Source: CAYYWP01 sp964475125
GTDB taxonomy: Bacteria; Desulfobacterota; Binatia; HRBIN30; CADEER01
Reading direction: 5' to 3'
Length of the DNA stretch: 11,884 nucleotides
NCBI GenBank assembly: GCA_964475125.1
Contig: CAYYWP010000151.1
Location: 1 to 11,884 of the forward strand
Every line of letters starts with the position of its first letter. The stretch's first letter is position 1. Positions 7,998 through 11,884 of the stretch are shown in pieces. The translations under genes and the position numbers were made by a program. The notes under the pieces were generated by a model. The model was not told the DNA's origin. It was given only the letters and a program-made list of their open reading frames with translations, and ran no database searches.

Positions 7998-8837
7998 TCA
8001 CGCCCCGCAGGTGCCGAGGAAGTCGAACACCTCGCGGTTGAACACCTCCGGCAGCTCGAAGTTGAAGCCGTGGCTGCCGCCGGGAACCTTGACCAGCTTG
8101 GCGCCGGCGATGCGCGCCGCCAGCAAGTCGGAGTTGAGCGCTGGGATGAGCTGGTCGCGCTCGCCGGCGATGACCAGGGTGGGCGCGCGGATCTGGCCGA
8201 GGCGCTCGAAGGTATCGTGCGACTGGGTCGCGGCCACCTGGGCGAGGATTCCCTCGAGGCTGAAACCGTGCTGGATCGTCCCGGCGAAGACCTGCATGAG
8301 GACCGGCAGCTTGTCGGTGAGGAACTGGGCGCTGAAGGTGAGCGGCACGAGCAACTGGAAGAACGCCATCGGGTCGATCTGCGTCATCTTGAGCTGAATG
8401 GTGCCCTCTGCGTCGCTCGCACCGCCGAAGGCGGTCAGCGCCGTCGCCAGCGTCTGCTTCACCGTTTCATCCGGGCGGGCATAGGTGCAGCCGAGCACCA
8501 GGGCACGCACGCGCTGCGGGTGCCGCAGCGCCAGTTCCTGCGCGATCATGCCGCCCATCGAGACGCCGACGACATGGGCTCGCCCGACGCCGAGCGCGTC
8601 GAGCACGGCCACCGCGTCGTCCGCCATTTGCGCCGTCGTATAGGGGCCCGGCGGTTTGCTGGAACGGCCGACGCCGCGGTTGTCGAACAGGATGGTGCGA
8701 TACCGCTCGGCGAAGTCGTCGCGCTGGAACATCCAGGCGGCCGAGTCGGCGGCGAGGCCCATGATCAACAGGACCGGATCACCACCGCCCTGTTCCTCGT
8801 AATAGATGCCGATGCCGTTGGCTTCGATACGTGGCAT
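7998..8837 (-). CDS. Alpha/beta-fold hydrolase
   Basis: A 279-residue alpha/beta hydrolase with a complete catalytic triad: S93 in the nucleophile elbow GVSMGG (91-96), D228 in GERDQLIP, and H256 in PGGSHGF. The oxyanion region reads LLIMGLAAD, and FDNRGVGRS (51-59) is the usual loop in this branch. It resembles 3-oxoadipate enol-lactonase and related carboxylic-ester or lactone hydrolases, but this superfamily is too broad to name a substrate. I chose the ATG at 8837 because GGGAGGG stands 7 bases before it and homology starts at PRIEANGIGIYYEE; the ATG at 8867 adds ten unconserved residues. No signal peptide, so it should be cytoplasmic. It is the first gene of a likely two-gene unit with the patatin gene, suggesting successive ester cleavages on one lipid or xenobiotic; that link is an inference. 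Confidence 0.93.
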   Translation of the reverse strand: MPRIEANGIGIYYEEQGGGDPVLLIMGLAADSAAWMFQRDDFAERYRTILFDNRGVGRSSKPPGPYTTAQMADDAVAVLDALGVGRAHVVGVSMGGMIAQELALRHPQRVRALVLGCTYARPDETVKQTLATALTAFGGASDAEGTIQLKMTQIDPMAFFQLLVPLTFSAQFLTDKLPVLMQVFAGTIQHGFSLEGILAQVAATQSHDTFERLGQIRAPTLVIAGERDQLIPALNSDLLAARIAGAKLVKVPGGSHGFNFELPEVFNREVFDFLGTCGA

Positions 8838-8844
8838 GCGCGCG

Positions 8845-8851
8845 CCCTCCC
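8845..8851 (-). promoter_or_regulatory. Ribosome binding site of the alpha/beta hydrolase gene
   Basis: GGGAGGG on the minus strand, 7 bases before the ATG at 8837. It decides between this start and the in-frame ATG at 8867. Confidence 0.75.
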
Positions 8852-9013
8852 GATGTGGGCCGGGCATTGTGGCAGAAAGCGCCTGCAGTCGAAAACGACC
8901 GCACGGCGCCGCGGTTGGCAGCGCAGCTAGGCGTCGCCCCGGTTGCCACCCGAGCGCGCAAAGGCGCGGCGGACCAGCAACCTCACCAGTGACCCTGAAG
9001 GAAGAAACCGCGG

Positions 9014-9153
9014 GCCACAGATCAACACAGACGAACGGCGATCAGGGTCTAACAACTGGGTGTCCGCACAAGCGCTCCCGGGGCGCCGTGGCGGGGCGAT
9101 GGGCCATTGTCTCGTGTTTCTCCCACCGGTGTCTATCGGTGTTCATCTGTGGC
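9014..9153. repeat. Element with imperfect terminal inverted repeats (GCCACAGAT type)
   Basis: The left end 9014-9031 reads GCCACAGATCAACACAGA. The reverse complement of the right end 9136-9153 reads GCCACAGATGAACACCGA, so 16 of 18 bases match. The ends enclose 104 bases without a recognisable gene. The left end shares TCAACACAGA exactly with 1149-1158 in another gap. The wording matches a class of short intergenic repeats that I recall as widespread in environmental bacterial genomes; a small non-autonomous mobile element is one explanation. Confidence 0.6.
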
Positions 9154-9173
9154 GTCGTCTTCGCTCCGGCCGA

Positions 9174-9202
9174 GGGGGCGCTGCCGCGTCGACAGCGCCC
9201 CC
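9174..9202 (-). terminator. Hairpin after htpX, probable terminator
   Basis: GGGGGCGCTG (9174-9183) and CAGCGCCCCC (9193-9202) are perfect 10-base arms around a 9-base loop. The structure begins 19 bases past the htpX stop in the direction of transcription. The stem is very GC-rich, but no T run follows on the minus strand, so termination would be of the tract-less kind. Confidence 0.55.
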
Positions 9203-9221
9203 GGGTCGAACTGGCCGGCGA

Positions 9222-10076
9222 TCAGAAGCCGCTGCGCATCATCGCTTCGAGGCGCGCGACGCGCTCTTCCATGGGCGGGTGGGTCGAGAACAGCTTCGCC
9301 AAGCCGCCGCCGGCGAAGGGGTTGACGATGAACAGGTGAGCGGTTGCCGGCGAGCCGGCGTGCATCGGAATGCGCTGACTGTACGCCTGTAGCTTGCGCA
9401 GCGCCGAGGCCAGCGCCAGCGGATTGCCCGTCAAGCGGGCTCCCGCCTCGTCGGCGAGGAACTCGCGCGAGCGCGAGATCGCCATCTGGATCAGCATCGC
9501 GGCCAGCGGGGCGACGATGATGCCGATCAGCGCCGCGGCCGGATGACTGCCCTCTTCGTTGTTCGAGCGACCGCCGCCGAAGATCAAGCCCCACTGCGCG
9601 ATGTTGGCGATCATGCTGAGTGCCCCGGCGAGGGTCGCGGCGACGACCATGATGAGCGTGTCGCGGTGCTTGACGTGCCCGAGCTCGTGGCCGAGCACGC
9701 CGGCGAGCTCGTCGCGATTGCAGAGGCGCATCAACCCTTCGGTCACCGCGACGGCGGCGTTCTGCGGGTTGCGCCCGGTGGCGAAGGCGTTCGGCGCCTC
9801 CTCCGGAATGATGTACACCTTCGGCATGGGGATCTGAGCGGCCTGGGCGAGCTGGCGCACGATGCCGAACAGCTCGGGCGCTTGGGACTCACTGACCTCC
9901 TGGGCGCGGTACATGCGCAGCACGATCTTGTCCGACCACCAGTAGGCGCCGAAGTTCATCACCCCGGCGACGACCAGGCCCATGACGAGGCCGTTCTGTC
10001 CCGCCAGCGCTTGTCCGGCCCACACCAACAGGGCCGTGAGCAAGGCCAACAACATGGCGGTTTTGACGCGATTCAT
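9222..10076 (-). CDS. htpX: Membrane zinc metalloprotease HtpX
   Basis: A 284-residue M48-family protease of the inner membrane that degrades misfolded or damaged membrane proteins and overlaps in role with FtsH. Two N-terminal hydrophobic segments (about 7-25 and 29-47) precede the catalytic domain. The zinc site is H130-E131-x-x-H134 in GHELGHVKHRD, with E205 in SREFLADE as third ligand. Further hydrophobic segments at about 141-162 and 180-198 complete the usual membrane layout, and STHPPMEERVARL near the end is the family's C-terminal signature. Length is normal. The start is certain: AAAGGAGG (10082-10089 on the other strand) lies 5 bases before the ATG. A compact hairpin follows the gene. 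Heat or envelope-stress induction is known for the family but no heat-shock operator is evident here. Confidence 0.97.
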   Translation of the reverse strand: MNRVKTAMLLALLTALLVWAGQALAGQNGLVMGLVVAGVMNFGAYWWSDKIVLRMYRAQEVSESQAPELFGIVRQLAQAAQIPMPKVYIIPEEAPNAFATGRNPQNAAVAVTEGLMRLCNRDELAGVLGHELGHVKHRDTLIMVVAATLAGALSMIANIAQWGLIFGGGRSNNEEGSHPAAALIGIIVAPLAAMLIQMAISRSREFLADEAGARLTGNPLALASALRKLQAYSQRIPMHAGSPATAHLFIVNPFAGGGLAKLFSTHPPMEERVARLEAMMRSGF

Positions 10077-10123
10077 CGTTTCCTCCTTTGCGGTGTCGGT
10101 GCGCGCAGCCTAAGTCCGTTCAG

Positions 10124-10166
10124 CCGCTTCGACAAGGGAGATAATTGCGATTGCCGGCTTCGACAA
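10124..10166 (-). promoter_or_regulatory. Candidate htpX promoter with a direct repeat
   Basis: On the minus strand TTGTCG (10161-10166) is followed 17 bases later by TATCTC (10138-10143), a fair -35 but a poor -10. The -35 word begins a sequence TTGTCGAAGCCGG that recurs as TTGTCGAAGCGG at 10124-10135, 31 bases further on. This is one of the few AT-rich spots in the window and lies about 50-90 bases before htpX. The repeat could be an operator. Weak evidence. Confidence 0.3.
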
Positions 10167-10219
10167 TAACGATGCCGTCGAGCGCGACATCAGTATAGCC
10201 ACAGCATGGTCATCGGCGC

Positions 10220-10822
10220 TCACGCCGCGCCGCGCAGCGCCCTCCTGCCGTAGCGCAAACGCTGCGCCGCCGTATAGAGCTCCAGCGCGGCATACAGATA
10301 CCCGGCGAGTGGGGCAACACCCGGTGCCAGCACGACGACGAGCGCAAACAGCAGGGATTCGGTGCGCTCGAGCAGACCGGGCGGGTAGACGATCAGCTTG
10401 TCGCTCACCTTCTCGCTGGCGGCGCCGACGGCCAGGAAGACGCACAAGTTGACGTACCAGGTGCACGCCAGCACCAGGGCCGGCAGATGCCACTCCGGAT
10501 GTGGTACGGCGATGCCGAGCAAGACCGCCGCCTCGACGATGCGATCGCAGGTCAAGTCGAGCACGCCGCCCCAGGGTGTCGAACCCGTGCCGAGGCGGGC
10601 GACACGGCCGTCGATGGCGTCGCACAGCCCGGAGGCGACGAGCGCGACCAGGGCCCAGCCGCCGCGGTCGACGTAGAACAGCAGTGCCCCGACGATGCCC
10701 AACGTCAGCGCCGCGTAGGAGCAGCCGTTGGGGGTGACGCCGAGGCGAATCAGGGCCCGCGCCAGCCGATCGAAGGCGCGCGCCGAAGCGCTGCCGGACT
10801 TGGTGAGCAGAGTATCGAGCAC
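10220..10822 (-). CDS. CDP-alcohol phosphatidyltransferase family protein
   Basis: A 200-residue integral membrane enzyme that joins a CDP-activated lipid to an alcohol, releasing CMP, in phospholipid synthesis. The family signature D-x2-D-G-x2-A-R-x8-G-x3-D-x3-D is perfect: D68, D71, G72, A75, R76, G85, D89 and D93, binding the two divalent metals and the CDP moiety. D93 is the expected catalytic base. Hydrophobic segments at about 36-51, 56-66, 94-105, 112-131 and 154-175 fit a family fold of six helices. The general look, with LERTES before the last helices, recalls phosphatidylinositol-phosphate and archaetidylinositol-phosphate synthases as much as PgsA, so the acceptor alcohol is open. 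The start is GTG at 10822; a stop codon 24 bases upstream in frame limits alternatives, and no ribosome site is clear. It precedes htpX on the same strand with a 143-base gap. Confidence 0.93.
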   Translation of the reverse strand: MLDTLLTKSGSASARAFDRLARALIRLGVTPNGCSYAALTLGIVGALLFYVDRGGWALVALVASGLCDAIDGRVARLGTGSTPWGGVLDLTCDRIVEAAVLLGIAVPHPEWHLPALVLACTWYVNLCVFLAVGAASEKVSDKLIVYPPGLLERTESLLFALVVVLAPGVAPLAGYLYAALELYTAAQRLRYGRRALRGAA

Positions 10823-10955
10823 GGTTGCAGCGAGGCTAAGGGGTCAACGGCCGCCGCGCAACGCCGCCTCTCCTGGCCGGCGGCGCGAATCCACCGCCCG
10901 ACGCAGACCTGGGGGCGTTGACCGCGGGCGATCGCTGGGCGAAGGTACGGGCTCG

Positions 10956-11129
10956 ATGCCCACGACCGCGAAGGCACACGAACACGGCCCGGGGTGCGAT
11001 CACGCGCACGCCCGCGATGCAGCGCCGGAACCGGTGCGCCGCCAAGCCCCGAAGCTCGGCCGCAACGACCCCTGTCGGTGCGGCAGCGGCAAGAAACTCA
11101 AGAAGTGCTGCGGCGCGCAAAGCGCCTGA
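10956..11129 (+). CDS. Small SEC-C motif (zinc-binding) protein
   Basis: A 57-residue protein whose C-terminal half is a complete SEC-C zinc motif: GRNDPCRCGSGKKLKKCC, spacing C-x-C-x8-C-C. This motif is the zinc ribbon at the end of SecA, where it contacts SecB and ribosomes, and also occurs on many small or unrelated proteins. The N-terminal half is rich in His (HEHGPGCDHAH), a second possible metal-binding stretch. I start at ATG 10956, preceded by GAAGG at 10941-10945; the same frame is open to 10728, but that part is antisense to the CDP-alcohol transferase gene. There is no linked SecA domain, so this is not a truncated SecA tail as far as the window shows. A role in metal handling or protein targeting is only a guess. 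Confidence 0.82.
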   Translation: MPTTAKAHEHGPGCDHAHARDAAPEPVRRQAPKLGRNDPCRCGSGKKLKKCCGAQSA

Positions 11130-11155
11130 GCCAGCCAGCCGGCCGCGTCACTGCG

Positions 11156-11185
11156 CCGCCCGCCGGCGCGTAGCCGCGGGCGGCT
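11156..11185 (+). terminator. Hairpin after the SEC-C gene
   Basis: GCCGCCCGC (11156-11164) and GCGGGCGGC (11177-11185) are perfect 9-base arms around a 12-base loop, 26 bases past the SEC-C stop. No T run follows. It may end that transcript before the next gene, which begins at 11281 with its own ribosome site. Confidence 0.4.
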
Positions 11186-11263
11186 GCATCAAACGACCGC
11201 GGCGCACCATCCCTGTCGGCGAAAGCGGGGGCCACGCGCGGTGCGATCGGGGACGCCGCGCTG

Positions 11264-11270
11264 GGAGGAG
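11264..11270 (+). promoter_or_regulatory. Ribosome binding site of the 168-residue protein gene
   Basis: GGAGGAG, 10 bases before the ATG at 11281. It fixes the start within a frame that stays open back to 10918. Confidence 0.75.
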
Positions 11271-11280
11271 TAGGCCCTGT

Positions 11281-11787
11281 ATGCGTAAGCGGAAGCCGGA
11301 GATCGCCACACTCGATCAGGTGCGAATCAGCCGTGAGGGAGATGACGCGGTCATCGAGTACCGCGATCCGACCATCGCCACGACGTACTTTCACATCGGC
11401 CCGGCGCTGCGCACGATGAGCGACCAAGAAGTGCTCGACAGTTTCAATGACATGTTGCGCGGCGAGGACGAGCGCTGCGCGGCGTTGCCGGAGCACGTCG
11501 CGGTCGAGATTCCCGCCGGGCACCCGCAGGTGCGCTACTTCGCGCGCGGCGACCAGTGGGTGCCGCGCGGCGCGGTGCTGCGTTGCGTGATCGACGACGC
11601 CGGGCCGGACGGTGAGGCGGTCATTCACATCGACGACCACTCGCTGTCGCTACCGGATTTCGGGCGCCTGCTGTGCACCTATGCGGGCTGGGGCATGCGG
11701 ATCACGTTCGTGCCCGAGGAATCCCTGGCCGTGCCGCCGCAGATCACCGTCGGCGAGCCGGACGACGACGAGGAGCTCGACGAGTAG
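11281..11787 (+). CDS. Uncharacterised 168-residue protein with acidic tail
   Basis: I do not recognise this family with certainty. The start at ATG 11281 is set by GGAGGAG at 11264-11270; the earlier part of the same frame overlaps the SEC-C gene in another frame and is not coding. Residues 2-5 are basic (RKRK). Residues 12-60 read like a small alpha/beta region with TTYFHIGPAL (34-43) and MSDQEVLDSFNDML (46-59). Residues 98-143 hold a well-formed strand-helix-strand unit: VIHIDDHSLSLPDFGRLL (114-131) then TYAGWGMRITFVPEE (133-147). The last ten residues are almost all Asp/Glu. No signal peptide, membrane helix or catalytic motif is evident. The pattern ID-x-SLxxFGRLLxTYxGW resembles a short domain I recall in uncharacterised bacterial proteins, but this is not confirmed. 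It sits 151 bases after the SEC-C gene and ahead of a repeat hairpin. Confidence 0.85.
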   Translation: MRKRKPEIATLDQVRISREGDDAVIEYRDPTIATTYFHIGPALRTMSDQEVLDSFNDMLRGEDERCAALPEHVAVEIPAGHPQVRYFARGDQWVPRGAVLRCVIDDAGPDGEAVIHIDDHSLSLPDFGRLLCTYAGWGMRITFVPEESLAVPPQITVGEPDDDEELDE

Positions 11788-11802
11788 CTGTTCTCGGCAG
11801 GA

Positions 11803-11857
11803 TGCTGAAAAACCCGCCGCTCACCCTTCGACGGGCTCAGGGTGAGCGGAGAAGTGC
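11803..11857 (+). repeat. Dispersed hairpin repeat, intact copy
   Basis: CCGCTCACCCT (11817-11827) and AGGGTGAGCGG (11839-11849) are perfect 11-base arms around the 11-base loop TCGACGGGCTC. It follows a GCTGAAAAA lead and ends in GAAGTGC. A decayed copy in the same orientation is at 1204-1273. Here it lies 15 bases past the stop of the 168-residue protein gene and may also serve as its transcription terminator. Confidence 0.7.
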
Positions 11858-11884
11858 AATGAGATCGGGGCGGGGTTCCGCTCA

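Larger units (their letters stand above)
8838..9221. other. Intergenic gap with an inverted-repeat element and a hairpin
   Basis: These 384 bases separate the start of the hydrolase gene from the end of htpX (both minus strand). They should hold the hydrolase promoter, a 140-bp element with imperfect inverted ends (9014-9153), and the hairpin after htpX (9174-9202). Open frames crossing the gap on the plus strand read through the inverted repeats and show no domain, so I call no gene here. Confidence 0.6.

Noticed and set aside
6707..8041. 444-codon plus-strand frame opposite the patatin gene
   Set aside because: Antisense to a gene with full catalytic motifs; Arg/Asp/Gly-rich low-complexity product without domains.
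8806..9392. Plus-strand frames across the 8838-9221 gap
   Set aside because: They read through the inverted-repeat element and then antisense to htpX; the peptides HRSTQTNGD and GVYRCSSV simply translate its two ends.
10842..10923. 8-base inverted repeat GGTCAACG / CGTTGACC between the CDP-alcohol transferase and SEC-C genes
   Set aside because: The arms are short and 66 bases apart in GC-rich DNA; a match of this size is expected by chance and no second copy supports an operator.

Overview
The window is high-GC bacterial chromosome (about two thirds G+C or more by eye), densely packed with genes on both strands. It appears to come from a Gram-negative, delta-proteobacterium-like or Candidatus Binatota-like organism. 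That placement is an inference from gene style (HtpX, HrpB, a fused SpmA-SpmB protein, class III alcohol dehydrogenase) and from the short dispersed repeats between genes. I see no rRNA, tRNA, CRISPR array, transposase, phage gene or obvious genomic island.

Layout. Bases 1-1054 (+) hold the C-terminal end of a sensor histidine kinase, then a complete OmpR/PhoB-type response regulator: a two-component pair whose signal-sensing part lies outside the window. Bases 1055-1394 are a repeat-rich gap. A class III alcohol dehydrogenase (-) and the ATP-dependent helicase gene hrpB (+) are divergently arranged around a 117-base gap at 2502-2618. A fused SpmA-SpmB membrane protein (+, 5443-6747) follows and converges on a two-gene minus-strand unit in which an alpha/beta hydrolase gene precedes a patatin-like phospholipase gene by 25 bases.

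The 8838-9221 gap carries an imperfect inverted-repeat element and a hairpin just past htpX. htpX (membrane zinc protease, -) and a CDP-alcohol phosphatidyltransferase gene (-) come next, both linked to the inner membrane. The right end (+) has a 57-residue SEC-C zinc-motif protein and a 168-residue protein I cannot name. The window closes in a perfect 11-bp hairpin that belongs to a dispersed repeat family also present near base 1240.

Most genes are housekeeping or stress and envelope functions with no single shared pathway. I found no convincing new multi-gene system. The points most worth a second look are: the alcohol dehydrogenase has Leu where the family has the arginine that binds the glutathione carboxylate; the intergenic repeats form two families; the 168-residue acidic-tailed protein is uncharacterised; and the SEC-C microprotein has a His-rich head.
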